Source: CAVQFD01 sp963724695 (lineage in GTDB: Bacteria; Acidobacteriota; Vicinamibacteria; Vicinamibacterales; CAVVIG01). From it: 64,000 bases of DNA. Location of the stretch: positions 620,001 to 684,000 of the forward strand of contig CAVRVW010000011.1 of NCBI GenBank assembly GCA_963724695.1, read 5' to 3'. The notes beneath the pieces are model-generated. The model was not told the DNA's origin. It saw nothing but the letters and a program-made list of their open reading frames with translations, and searched no databases. Every line of letters begins with the position of its first letter. The stretch's first letter is position 1. Made by a program: the position numbers and the translations under genes. Below, one piece after another: positions 16,840 to 25,744 of the stretch.

Positions 16840-19005
16840 GTGACGACCACACCTGCCACTCTCGAAGACGTTCTCGTCCGTTACTGGGGCTATACCACCT
16901 TCAGGCCGCTGCAGCGCGAGGCCATGGAGTCGGTGCTCGCCGACCGCGACTCGATGGTCGTGCTGCCGACCGGCGGCGGCAAGTCGCTCTGCTTCCAGGC
17001 GCCCGCAGTGGTCCGGCCCGGGCTCGCGCTGGTCGTGTCGCCGCTCATCTCGCTCATGAAGGATCAAGTGGACACGCTCGTCGGCAACGGCGTGCCCGCG
17101 GCGCTCTACAACAGCTCGCTGTCGTCGTCCGAGAAGTCGGCGGTCGCCTCCGGCGTGCGTGAGGGAAAGTATCGCCTGCTCTATGTGTCGCCGGAGCGCC
17201 TGGTGGGCGAGGCGAGCGACAGCTTCCTGTCGCTCCTCGGCGCCACCCCGGTCAGCTTCGTCGCGGTGGACGAAGCGCATTGCATCAGCCAGTGGGGCCA
17301 CGACTTCCGCCCCGAGTACCGGCAGCTCGGACGCCTCAAGCAGCTCCTGCCCGGTGTCAGCCTGCATGCCTACACGGCCACGGCCACGGCGCGCGTGAGG
17401 CGCGACATCGCTGCGCAGCTCGGCCTCGAAGATCCGGTGGAGTTCGTCGGCGGGTTCGATCGCCCGAACCTCGTCTACCGCGCGCTGCCAAGGGCGCAGC
17501 TCAAGCGGCAGCTGCTCGACGTCCTCGGACGCCACCGGCGAGAGGCCGGGATCGTCTACTGCACGTCACGGCGGGAGGTCGACGCGCTCTCCGCGTGGCT
17601 GAACGAGATGGGTGTGCACGCGCTGCCCTATCACGCCGGGCTCTCGGACGTCGAGCGCAGCCGCCACCAGGACGCGTTCCTCAGCGAGCGCGCCGACATC
17701 ATCGTCGCCACCGTGGCGTTCGGGATGGGCATCGATCGATCGGACGTGCGCTTTGTCGTGCACGCGGGGGCCCCGCGGTCGCTCGAGCACTACCAGCAGG
17801 AGTCCGGGCGCGCCGGACGCGACGGCCTCGAGGCCGAGTGCCTGCTCATCTACTCGACCGGGGATTTCATGCGCTGGCGGGTGATGCTCGAGCAGAACGG
17901 CGAGCTGAACGACGCCAGCCGCGAGCTGCTCCGGCGGATGGAACGCTTCGCGACGGGTGTCGGCTGCCGTCATCGTCACCTGGCGCAGTACTTCGGCGAC
18001 ACCTACCCGGCGACAGCGTGCGGAGCGTGCGACTACTGCCTGGGCGAGCTCGAACCCGCGGGCGAGCCCGTCGTGCTCGCCCGGAAGATCCTCTCGTGTG
18101 TGGCCCGCGTCGGGCAGCGCTTCGGCGCGGCCCACGTCAGCAGCGTGCTCCGGGGACAGGCGAGCGAGCAGGTGATCTCACGAGGGCATCAGGAGCTGAG
18201 CACGTTCGGCCTGCTGCCGGACCTGCCGGTGGCGGAGCTCCGCGGCTACATCGAGCAGCTGATCGGACTGGATCTGCTGCGCCAGACCGATCAGCAGTAT
18301 CCCGTGCTGGTACTGACCGCCGCCGGGCTCGCGCTGCTGAAGGACGAGACGAGTTGTCCGGGGCTGGCGCTGGCACGGCAGCGCGTGCCGAAGAAGGGCG
18401 CGCCGGCGCCGAAGTCGCGCGTCGAAGCCGAGTCGTGGCAGGGCGTCGATCGGGATCTCTTCGAGCGGCTGCGCGCCGTGCGGCTCGACGTCGCGCGCGA
18501 GCGCGGCGTGCCGCCGTACGTGATCTTTCACGACGCAACGCTGCGCGAGATGGCGCGGCTTCAGCCCCGAACGGTGGGCGAGCTGCTTCACGTGAAGGGC
18601 GTGGGCGCACGCAAGGCGGACGATCTCGGAGCGCTGTTTCTGGCCGCCATCAGCGCGCACAGGGCGGCTTCCCTTCGGTGTAGCCACCGGTCCTTGGTCC
18701 CTGGGCCTTCGTCCTTAGGCGGGCCTTGGTTCTTTGGGGGTCCTTGGCAGCTTGGTACGTGGTTGGTGCGACGCCCGGCGCGCGCGTCGCGCTCGCGACG
18801 CGCGCCTCCGGGTGGACGGGATGCTACGGCTTCTGCGTGCGCGCGGTGGAGGGCGGCACGATGCCGCTCATGCGCATGTAGGGCACGATGGTGCCGTAGG
18901 TCTCGTTCGAGTGCGCGATGTGCGCCGCAACGACCCCTGCTCGTGGCTGGGCCTGGGGGCCCTGCCCCACCATCTCCATCAACGACTTGTCGGTCGCCGT
19001 GTTGA
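16840..19005 (+). CDS. recQ: ATP-dependent DNA helicase RecQ
   Basis: Superfamily 2 helicase of DNA repair. Visible in order: FRPLQREAMESVL, Walker A PTGGGKS (43-49), DEAH at 144-147 in VAVDEAHCISQWGHDFRPEY, helicase motif VI HYQQESGRAGRDG, a zinc-binding Cys set (GVGCRHRHLAQYF, CGACDYC), the RQC winged helix, and an HRDC domain at ~530-608 (LLHVKGVGARKADDLGALFL). GTG 16840 is the start. The RecQ-like part ends near 18670. The frame then runs through the heptamer array and 180 nt antisense into the DinB-like gene, giving a non-native ~110-residue tail. A one-base shift would stop at 18681-18683 (FPSV), so either an indel or array insertion removed the normal stop. Confidence 0.93.
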   Translation: MTTTPATLEDVLVRYWGYTTFRPLQREAMESVLADRDSMVVLPTGGGKSLCFQAPAVVRPGLALVVSPLISLMKDQVDTLVGNGVPAALYNSSLSSSEKSAVASGVREGKYRLLYVSPERLVGEASDSFLSLLGATPVSFVAVDEAHCISQWGHDFRPEYRQLGRLKQLLPGVSLHAYTATATARVRRDIAAQLGLEDPVEFVGGFDRPNLVYRALPRAQLKRQLLDVLGRHRREAGIVYCTSRREVDALSAWLNEMGVHALPYHAGLSDVERSRHQDAFLSERADIIVATVAFGMGIDRSDVRFVVHAGAPRSLEHYQQESGRAGRDGLEAECLLIYSTGDFMRWRVMLEQNGELNDASRELLRRMERFATGVGCRHRHLAQYFGDTYPATACGACDYCLGELEPAGEPVVLARKILSCVARVGQRFGAAHVSSVLRGQASEQVISRGHQELSTFGLLPDLPVAELRGYIEQLIGLDLLRQTDQQYPVLVLTAAGLALLKDETSCPGLALARQRVPKKGAPAPKSRVEAESWQGVDRDLFERLRAVRLDVARERGVPPYVIFHDATLREMARLQPRTVGELLHVKGVGARKADDLGALFLAAISAHRAASLRCSHRSLVPGPSSLGGPWFFGGPWQLGTWLVRRPARASRSRRAPPGGRDATASACARWRAARCRSCACRARWCRRSRSSARCAPQRPLLVAGPGGPAPPSPSTTCRSPC
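18688..18765. repeat. heptamer array, TCCTTGG family
   Basis: Units CCTTGGT, CCCTGGG, CCTTCGT, CCTTAGG and variants, closely matching the left half of the array at 9545-9703 over more than 20 nt. Both arrays are followed by a CGGCGCGCGCGTC block. It lies just after the RecQ HRDC domain and is read as part of the RecQ frame. Confidence 0.85.
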
Positions 19006-19360
19006 TCGCCGCCGAGCAGTACTCGTTCGAAGCAATCAACGCCTTGACCAGAACGTCCTTGCTCGTCTCCTTCTCGTAGTCCATCTTGTTGGGGTTCGGC
19101 TCACCCTTGATGCGGGCGCAGAAGAAGTAGTGCGTGTTCGCACCGTGTCCGATCTCGCCCGCGAACGTCTTCACGTCCGGGGAAGGCTTGAAGCTGTACT
19201 TGTCGGCCGGCATCTTCTCGGCCGATTCCCGCAGGTTGAGCGCGATACCGTCCCACCCCCGCTTGAGCGCCGCGGCCAACGGGTCCATCGGTGCCTGAGC
19301 CGAGACGGTGGTCGCCGCCGCCATGCACGCCGCCAGGGCGAGCTGCCATGTTCTCTTCAT
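18824..19360 (-). CDS. exported DinB-like (DUF664-type) protein
   Basis: 178 residues from the ATG at 19360, which has a GGGAGTGG ribosome site 4 nt upstream. A signal peptide (MKRTWQLALAACMAAATTVS) is followed by a four-helix region resembling DinB/YfiT-type proteins: GWDGIALNLRESAEKMPADK, HGANTHYFF, ALIASNEYCSAAINTATD, HIAHSNETYGTIV. The regular histidines (GHGANTH, AAHIAHSNE) fit the family's metal site. Several secreted DinB-like proteins are known from Acidobacteria-type genomes; the function is unknown. Its 3' end is overlapped in antisense by the extended RecQ frame. Confidence 0.7.
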   Translation of the reverse strand: MKRTWQLALAACMAAATTVSAQAPMDPLAAALKRGWDGIALNLRESAEKMPADKYSFKPSPDVKTFAGEIGHGANTHYFFCARIKGEPNPNKMDYEKETSKDVLVKALIASNEYCSAAINTATDKSLMEMVGQGPQAQPRAGVVAAHIAHSNETYGTIVPYMRMSGIVPPSTARTQKP

Positions 19361-19408
19361 CGTTCCACTCCCTTTTTCTGCAGAATCCGTCACTGAGGAT
19401 GCGCTTAG

Positions 19409-20674
19409 TTATACACCGTGATCGGCCTGCGTGACATCGGCCTGACTCAGCCGGGCGAGGGTGTCGGCCAGCACCGCGGTCCCGAGCGCCATGGCCTCCG
19501 ACGAGGCGTGCTCGTCCGGGCGATGGCTGACGCCGCCCCGGCACGGAATGAACACCATCGCGGTCGGCGCCACGCGGGCCATGAACAGGGCGTCGTGATA
19601 CGCGCGGCTGATCATTTGATCGAACGACACACCGCGATCCCGACAGGCCCCGGCGATCGCCTCGACGATGGCCGGGGCCGACCGGGCGGGAGGATCGGCG
19701 TTGACGACCTCGGTGTGCGCCGACACGCGACGGCGGGCGGCGATCTCGTCGGTGGCCGTCGCGATCGCGGCGAGAACCGCGTCGCGGCGGCCGCGGTCGA
19801 TGTCCCTGACGTCCACTTCGATGCGCGCACGACTCGGCACGCTGTTGACGGCGCCGGGGAAGACGTCGCACACGCCGACGGTCCCGACCGTGTCGGCCGA
19901 TCCCGTTGACCGGGCCGCGGCTTCGACGGCCAGCGCGATCTCGGCCGCCGCCAGAAACGCGTCGCGGCGGTCGGGCATCAGGACGGCCCCGGCATGGCCG
20001 CCCTCCCCTTCGACCACGATCTTCAGGCCAGCGGGCGCGGCGATCGCGGTCACGACACCGATCTCGACGCCGCGGCGCTCGAGCAAGGGGCCCTGCTCGA
20101 TGTGCAGCTCGACGAACGCCGAATACGTGCCAGGCCGGAGTCGAACAGACGACAGTGGGCCCACGAAGCCGGCCGTCTGACGGACCTCGTCGAGCGATCG
20201 CCCGTCCCCGTCGGTCAAACGAGCGCCGGCGGATTCGTCCAGCGCTCCCGACAGGAGCCGGCTCCCCAGGCAGCCAATCCCGAACCGCGTCGGTTCCTCC
20301 GCGGTAAAGACGATGAGCTCGATCGATCGCCGTGGCCGGAAGCCTTCGTGCGCCAGGGCGCGGAGCGCTTCGAGGCCGCCGAGCACGCCAACGGTGCCGT
20401 CGAACCGGCCGGCGTTCGGAATCGCATCGATATGCGACCCGGTCGCCACGGCCGGCAGGTCGGGCATCGAGCCAACCCACCGGGCGAACATGTTGCCCAC
20501 CGCGTCCTCGCGCACCGCCAGGCCGGCGTCGGTGCAGAGCGTCTTCAGGAATTCCCGGGCGCGGCGATCCGTCTCCGTGAAGACGACGCGCGTCACCGCC
20601 GGCGGCGCCGCGTCAGAAATCGCCGCCAGCGTGTCCAGCTCGTGCGCCATCCGCGCGGCGTTGGGAGTGATCAT
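19409..20674 (-). CDS. M20-family amidohydrolase, probable ureidoglycolate amidohydrolase
   Basis: A ~421-residue zinc-dependent amidase of the allantoate amidohydrolase / N-carbamoyl-amino-acid hydrolase group. Metal ligands are visible: GSHIDAIPNAGRFDGTVGVL, FTAEEPTRFGIGCLGSR, HIEQGPLLE and CRGGVSHRPDE. It is the second M20 amidase of the operon. The first (22792-24030) fits AllC, and AllE supplies ureidoglycolate, so the missing last step (ureidoglycolate to glyoxylate, ammonia and CO2) is the natural role for this one (inference). The ATG at 20674 is preferred; GTG 20692 lies inside the repeat array. The 84-nt array separates it from allE. Confidence 0.8.
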   Translation of the reverse strand: MITPNAARMAHELDTLAAISDAAPPAVTRVVFTETDRRAREFLKTLCTDAGLAVREDAVGNMFARWVGSMPDLPAVATGSHIDAIPNAGRFDGTVGVLGGLEALRALAHEGFRPRRSIELIVFTAEEPTRFGIGCLGSRLLSGALDESAGARLTDGDGRSLDEVRQTAGFVGPLSSVRLRPGTYSAFVELHIEQGPLLERRGVEIGVVTAIAAPAGLKIVVEGEGGHAGAVLMPDRRDAFLAAAEIALAVEAAARSTGSADTVGTVGVCDVFPGAVNSVPSRARIEVDVRDIDRGRRDAVLAAIATATDEIAARRRVSAHTEVVNADPPARSAPAIVEAIAGACRDRGVSFDQMISRAYHDALFMARVAPTAMVFIPCRGGVSHRPDEHASSEAMALGTAVLADTLARLSQADVTQADHGV

Positions 20675-20679
20675 CGATG

Positions 20680-20763
20680 GCTCAGGGCTCACGCTGACTT
20701 AAGGCTCAGGGCTCATGAAGAGTGCAAATCTGCATTCAGCAATTTGCAATTTGCAATTCAGGA
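20680..20763. repeat. heptamer arrays GGCTCAG and AATTTGC
   Basis: Two families side by side: GGCTCAGGGCTCA-type units (20680-20715, two copies) and AATTTGC AATTTGC AATTCAG (to 20763), both with a 7-nt period. The second is AT-rich and clearly unlike its surroundings. The allE stop codon (20758-20760) falls inside the array, so the array supplies the 3' end of that gene. Confidence 0.8.
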
Positions 20764-21493
20764 GCATCTATCCCAGTCCTTGTAGATCAAGTACTTCGCC
20801 GGCGTCTTGCCGATCGCGCCGAACCACTGCGGGCAGTATGGCCCCATCCAGATGAAGTCGCCCGCCTCGACGGGATACCAGTCGGTGTTCAGCCGGTAGA
20901 TGCCGCCGCCCGAGAGCATCAGCAGGCCGTGCTCCATCACGTGGATCTCGATCGCCGCCAGCGAGGCCCCCGGCTGATAGGTCATCGTGTTCACGCGGAA
21001 GTCGAACGCCGGGTCGTCCGGCAGGAGCCCCCGCACCTCGAGCCACGGATCGTTCCCGAGCAGGGTCGGCGCAATCGCGGCGTCTGTTCCCGTGAGGAAC
21101 GATGGCGCTGACACCCCGGCAAGCGGCTGGTAGGGCTTCTCGATCACCGCGGCGCGCGCGGCGACGATCGCCGAGACGACTCCCGAATGTCCGGCCGGCA
21201 GATAGGCAAAGCCCCCGGGCGCAAGCCGCCGGCCCTCGACGGTCAGCTCGCCCGTCGAGGACGTACACGAACCGCTGGCCCACGGCCGGTCCAAGCCGCC
21301 CCTCGGGCTCGAGCTCCGCGGTGTACTGCGTGAACTTCGCGCCCCCGGCCGGTGCGATGTGCACAATCGCCGTCGCCTTGAGCATGCCCGGCAGCGGAGC
21401 GCGGACGAAGGTCTCCGGCGTCTGCAGCAGATGATCGGCCCGCCGCTGGCTGCGCGTCTGTCCGAGGTGATGCGACACGTCTTTGGTCCTCAC
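20758..21493 (-). CDS. allE: (S)-ureidoglycine aminohydrolase (frameshifted)
   Basis: About 245 residues once joined: a bicupin that converts (S)-ureidoglycine to ureidoglycolate and ammonia, usually Mn-dependent. N-terminal half: TPETFVRAPLPGMLKATAIV, HIAPAGGAKFTQYTAELE. C-terminal cupin: PGASLAAIEIHVMEHGLLML, SGGGIYRLNTDWYPVEAGD, FIWMGPYCPQWFGAIG. The metal-site pattern E-x-H-x3-H (EIHVMEH) is present. The halves are in different frames and join if one C of CCC at 21251-21253 is removed (LDG then ELTVEG). The GTG start at 21493 overlaps the allB stop (GTGA). Confidence 0.88.
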
Positions 21494-22807
21494 ACTGGCC
21501 GCACGAAGCGGCCGTAAGTCCGTGCGGCGATCCGGCCATCGTCGAAGATGACGTCGCCGCGCCGGATGGTCTGCGTCACGCGTCCTCGAAAGACTCCGGC
21601 CGAGGTACGGCGTCGTCTTGTGACGCTGGTGCAATGCGCCCGGTTCGAGGGTGTACCGATCGTCGGGCGCCACGATCGCCAGATCCGCGTCGCCGCCGGC
21701 GGCCAGCACGCCCTTGCCGGCCAGGCGGAAGCGGCGTGCAGGCGCCGCCGACAGCAGCGTCGCAATCGCCGTGAGCGGCAGGCCCCGATCATGGTGGCCG
21801 CACGAGAGCAGGACGGCAAGCGTGGACTGCGCCCCGGCAATCCCGCCCCACGCCGTGAGAAACGTCCCCTCCTTCAGGCGGGGCTCGGCCGGCGAGTGAT
21901 CGGAGGCGACGATGTGCACGCGTCCGTGCAGCAGCTCGGACCACAACCGCGCCTGCTCGTCGGCGGGCCGGAGCGGGGGCGCGCACTTGGCGACAACTCC
22001 CAGGCGCTCGACGTCCTCCTCGGTGAAGCAGAGATAGTGCGGACACGTCTCGATCGACACGTCGACGCCACGCGCCATGGCCTCTGCAGCGATCGCCACG
22101 CCCTGCCCCGAGCTGACGTGCACCAGGTGCAGGCTGACGCCGGTCTCCGCCGCGAGGGCCAGCGCGCGCCGAATGGCGTCGAGCTCGGCGGCGACCGGCC
22201 GCGAAGCCAGGAAGCTTCGCGCTGTGCCGTCGGGCATTGGCTGGAGGAGCGCGCTGCTCTCGGCGTGGACCGCCACCGGCAGCCCGAGCCGCGCGGCTTC
22301 GCGCATGCCCGCTTCGAGCGTGCCTTCGTCGGCCGCCGGAAATTCCGGCAGACCCGAATCGCACATGAACGCCTTGAAGCCAACGACGCCCAGCGCCGCC
22401 ATCGCGGCCATCTCCGGGACGGCGCCGGGGATGAGGCCGCCCCACAGTGCAAAGTCCGCGATGGACGCGGCCTCGAGCGCCGCGCGTTTGCGGTCGACGG
22501 CCTCCGCGGTCACCGTGCAGGGCGTGGAGTTGAGCGGCATGTCCACGAAGACCGTCCCGCCGCCGGCCGCCAGCGCGCGGCTGCCGGTCGCGGCGCCTTC
22601 CCACTCCGCTCGGCCTGGTTCATTGAAATGCACGTGGACGTCGACAGCGCCCGGGAACACGAGCCGGCCACGGGCGTCGACTTCCTGGCTCGCCCCGGGG
22701 AGCTCCCGGCCGATCTGGACGATCCGTCCAGCCTCGATCGCCAGATCCGCGTCGATTACCCCCTCGGGAGCCACGAGTCGGCCGCCCCGAACTACGAGGT
22801 CGACCAC
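21490..22807 (-). CDS. allB: allantoinase (C-terminus frameshifted)
   Basis: A ~438-residue amidohydrolase-superfamily enzyme that opens allantoin to allantoate. Metal-site motifs: VDVHVHFNEPGRAEWEG, carboxylated Lys in GFKAFMCDSG, HAESSALLQP, LHLVHVSSGQG, VASDHSPAEPRLKEG. The last ~35 residues are in another frame (FRGRVTQTIRRGDVIFDDGR, ending GRFVRPV at 21490); one extra base at about 21589-21600 explains this. The start is GTG 22807, 16 nt inside the end of allC. Tightly packed between allC and allE. Confidence 0.92.
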
Positions 22808-24030
22808 GACCGGCTCCGTGCGAGATCTTCGAAAAACTCGAGGCCGGCGCTGAGCGCGGCGGCGACGTCGGCCTCGACCACTTGCTCGTCGGGGTGATGG
22901 CTGACACCGCCGGGCGACCTGACGAACAGCATTGCGGCGGGGAGGCGGCCCGCCACGATCATCGCGTCGTGGCCCGCGCCGCTCGCCATGCGGTGGACGA
23001 AGGCCCCGCTCCGTTCGACAGCCCGCTCGAGAATCGCGGTGATCGACCGGTCCATGGGCGTCGACGGTTGATCGAGCCTGATGTCGCACGCGGCGAACAA
23101 CCCTCGAACCCCGGCGATTTCGTTCGCCCGGCGCACGAGGCGATCGACTGCCGCCCGCCTGATGCTGTCGTCGACATGCCGCACGTCGAGGGTGGCAACC
23201 GAGCCGCCGGGCACTGCGTTGGTGGCGCCGGGCTCCACGTCGACTCTACCGACGGTCGCCACCAGACCCGGCGTTGACCGGCCGGCGTCCTCCACCTCGA
23301 CGATCCACTGCGCCGCACCGGCCAGCGCGTCTTTGCGTCCGGCCATCGGCGTGGTGCCCGCGTGGTTGGCCGCGCCGACGAAACGGATTTCAGCCCGCGT
23401 CTGACCGGCGATTGTCTCGACGATGCCGAGCGGCAGGCCGAGGGTGTCGAGCACGGGTCCCTGCTCGATGTGAATCTCGAGATAGCCGACCGACGTCGCC
23501 GCCGCGATCGCCTGGTCGAGCAGCGTGGGGTCGAGACCGAAGGCGAGGATGGCATCGCGCACGGTGCGCCCGCTGGCGTCCGCGCGCCGGAGCAACGCCT
23601 CGTCCAATGTGCCGACCAGAGCCCGGCTGCCAATGAACGGCACGCCGAAGCGCACGCCCTCCTCTTCCGAGAACCCGACGACCTCGATCGAGAAGGGCCA
23701 TCGCCGCCCGCCCAGGAGGTCGACGAGCGCGATGCCCATGACGACGCCGAGCACGCCGTCGAAGGCTCCGGCATGGGGCACCGTGTCGAGGTGCGATCCG
23801 ATGAAGAGGCTCGGCGCCCCTGGCGACGACCCGGCGTACACACCGCGCAGGTTGCCTGCCGCGTCCACGCCGACGGTCATGCCGATGCGCTGCATCCACC
23901 CGCTCAGGCGCGAGTGCACCTCCCGCATCGGAGGAGACAGGAACGTCCGCGTGATGAACCCGGGCTCCTCGGTGCACGTGGCGAGCGATCGACAGAGCTC
24001 GACGACCTCGCGAGCCTTGGCCGTGGGCAC
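22792..24030 (-). CDS. allC: allantoate amidohydrolase
   Basis: 412 residues, M20 metallopeptidase fold. Motifs: FIGSHLDTVPHAGAFDGVLG, EEEGVRFGVPFIGSRALVG, YLEIHIEQGPVLDTLGLPLG, HAGTTPMAGRKDAL, SGAGHDAMIV and SPGGVSHHPDE. HDAMIV plus HHPDE is typical of AllC, which releases CO2 and ammonia from allantoate to give ureidoglycine. GTG 24030 follows the uraH stop without a gap (TGAGTG), implying coupled translation. It is ~30% similar by eye to the other M20 amidase of the operon. Confidence 0.9.
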   Translation of the reverse strand: MPTAKAREVVELCRSLATCTEEPGFITRTFLSPPMREVHSRLSGWMQRIGMTVGVDAAGNLRGVYAGSSPGAPSLFIGSHLDTVPHAGAFDGVLGVVMGIALVDLLGGRRWPFSIEVVGFSEEEGVRFGVPFIGSRALVGTLDEALLRRADASGRTVRDAILAFGLDPTLLDQAIAAATSVGYLEIHIEQGPVLDTLGLPLGIVETIAGQTRAEIRFVGAANHAGTTPMAGRKDALAGAAQWIVEVEDAGRSTPGLVATVGRVDVEPGATNAVPGGSVATLDVRHVDDSIRRAAVDRLVRRANEIAGVRGLFAACDIRLDQPSTPMDRSITAILERAVERSGAFVHRMASGAGHDAMIVAGRLPAAMLFVRSPGGVSHHPDEQVVEADVAAALSAGLEFFEDLARSRSWSTS

Positions 24031-24384
24031 TCAGGATCCCCGATAGGTGCTGTACGCGTACGGCGACAGCAACAGCGGCACGTGGTAGTGCCCTTGCGCA
24101 TCCGCGATTCCCACGCGCAACACGACGTCGCCAAGGAACGGTGGATCCTCCAGAGCCACGCCGGATCGGCGGAAGTAATCGGCCGCGCCGAACGTCAGCT
24201 CGTACACCCCGGGCTCAATCCGATCACCCTCGACAAGCGGCTTCGCAGTACGGCCCTCGGCGTTGGTGACGGCTCGGGTGACGAGCCGTCGCTCACCGCC
24301 GTTCACGACGTGGACCTCGACGGTCACGCCAGCGGCGGGAACGCCGCGGGACGTATCCAAGACATGCGTCGACAGCCTCGCCAT
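24031..24384 (-). CDS. uraH: 5-hydroxyisourate hydrolase
   Basis: 117 residues, transthyretin-like. The N-terminal signature MARLSTHVLDTSRGVPAAGV and the C-terminal YSTYRGS tetrapeptide-type end identify HIU hydrolase, which turns the uricase product into OHCU. The active-site His (STHVLD) and Arg (GERRLVTRAV region) are present. The length is standard. It sits 2 nt after the uox stop and directly against allC. Confidence 0.95.
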   Translation of the reverse strand: MARLSTHVLDTSRGVPAAGVTVEVHVVNGGERRLVTRAVTNAEGRTAKPLVEGDRIEPGVYELTFGAADYFRRSGVALEDPPFLGDVVLRVGIADAQGHYHVPLLLSPYAYSTYRGS

Positions 24385-24386
24385 GA

Positions 24387-25247
24387 TCAGCGCTTCAGCC
24401 TCAATCCAAGACACCCGTACGGCGGCCGCGCGTCGGTGTAGATGCCGAGCTCGGCACTGGGCTCGGCAATCGTATCCCACGTGCGGTTGTTCGCCTCGAG
24501 GTGCACTTCGGCGATGCGCGGGATCTCCACGAGCATCCTCGCGCCCATCTTGTAGATCACCTGCTGGATGCTGCCCGACTCGAACTGCTCGAAGGTCTCG
24601 TGCACGATGCGGCGCGCGGTTTCGGTCACCTGGGCGCCGCCGGACGTCGACGCTGGGCCCTCCGGGTCGACATAGCGCCACTCGAGGTCGAGCCACATGT
24701 GGAGCGGCCGATCCTCGATGTCGGGCAGCGTCGTGTACTCGTCGCGCACGAAGCCGTGGAAGGCGCTGCCTCCCAACCGCAACAGCCGAAAGCCACGGAA
24801 GCCTGACGCGGCCTCGACGAGCCCGGCACGGTTCAACTCGACGCGCGCCGTGGCGCGCTCCGGGCCCGCAGGCGTGAATGTGGCGGCCGCGTCCTGCCGC
24901 GGATGGCGGTACGGGATCTCGACGGCCGACACCTGAAGGCCCTCCACCTGTGGGTAGATCGCCAGAAACTTGGACGCCAGGAACCGGCAGTACGCTTCGA
25001 GGTCGTTGCCGGCGAAGTTCAGCGTCTCGCGCTGGATGAAGTTCTTCATCGAATCGGTCGCGACGAGACCGGTGTTGTCGCCGGTCGTGTACGTCGGCCA
25101 GAACGCGTCGCCATAGACGAGCATGAGGACGCTCGCGCCGAACACCGGCTGACGGCCGTCCGCCTTTCCCTCGCGGTCGAGGCGATACACGATGACATCG
25201 CCCTTGCCGTAGTAATTCCGCTTCCACCCGCTCGCAAACTGCTCCAC
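24387..25247 (-). CDS. uox: urate oxidase (cofactor-free uricase)
   Basis: 286 residues in the tunnelling-fold uricase family, which oxidises urate to 5-hydroxyisourate with O2. Landmarks: RNYYGKGDVIVYRLDREGK with the active-site Lys, TGDNTGLVATDSMKNF with the catalytic Thr-Asp, FLAIYPQVEGLQVSAVEIPY, and a C-terminal LGIYTDARPPYGCLGLRLKR tail resembling a peroxisomal-type ending only by chance. An aerobic lifestyle is implied. Start ATG 25247, 2 nt after the uraD stop. Confidence 0.95.
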   Translation of the reverse strand: MEQFASGWKRNYYGKGDVIVYRLDREGKADGRQPVFGASVLMLVYGDAFWPTYTTGDNTGLVATDSMKNFIQRETLNFAGNDLEAYCRFLASKFLAIYPQVEGLQVSAVEIPYRHPRQDAAATFTPAGPERATARVELNRAGLVEAASGFRGFRLLRLGGSAFHGFVRDEYTTLPDIEDRPLHMWLDLEWRYVDPEGPASTSGGAQVTETARRIVHETFEQFESGSIQQVIYKMGARMLVEIPRIAEVHLEANNRTWDTIAEPSAELGIYTDARPPYGCLGLRLKR

Positions 25248-25249
25248 GG

Positions 25250-25744
25250 TCAGCTCCTGATTCGGTCGTTCAGGCGAAACCCCGCAATGCGGTAGACCTG
25301 CGTGAGGGCCTCGACGATCTCGGCTTCGCGGCCCGCGCCAAGCCTCCGCTCGACCGCCACCAGCACATCGTCCGGCGTGTGGCCCTTGACCGCCAGCAGG
25401 AACGGAAACCCGAACTTCGCGCGGTAAAGGGCGGTCAGCCGCTGCAGGCGGTCGACCGTCTCCGGGTTCAAGCGATCGAGCCCGGCGCGCGACTGTTCTC
25501 CTTCGGAGTCGAGGCTCATGGGCGCGCGTGATCCAAGGTCAGGGTGTGCGCGCAGGAGAGCGAGCTGTTCGTCGGCGGTCGCGTTGGCGACCTCGGCCGC
25601 CATCGACGCATGCAGCTGTTCGATGCAGGAGAAGGGCCGACGGTCCCACGTCCGCTCCGCAACCCAGCGCGAACCCTCGAAGATGCCGTCGAGGGCATCA
25701 GCGAAGCGCGTCCGGCCGCTCTGATTCAGCTCGGCCACCGTCAT
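25250..25744 (-). CDS. uraD: OHCU decarboxylase
   Basis: 164 residues. The all-helical family that decarboxylates 2-oxo-4-hydroxy-4-carboxy-5-ureidoimidazoline to (S)-allantoin. Seen: HASMAAEVANATADEQLALL, RAHPDLGSRA with the catalytic His, EQSRAGLDRLNPETVDRLQR, NAxYRAKFGFPFLLAVKGHT-type block (here LTALYRAKFGFPFLLAVKGH), and ALTQVYRIAGFRLNDRI. The start ATG overlaps the guaD stop (ATGA). Confidence 0.95.
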   Translation of the reverse strand: MTVAELNQSGRTRFADALDGIFEGSRWVAERTWDRRPFSCIEQLHASMAAEVANATADEQLALLRAHPDLGSRAPMSLDSEGEQSRAGLDRLNPETVDRLQRLTALYRAKFGFPFLLAVKGHTPDDVLVAVERRLGAGREAEIVEALTQVYRIAGFRLNDRIRS

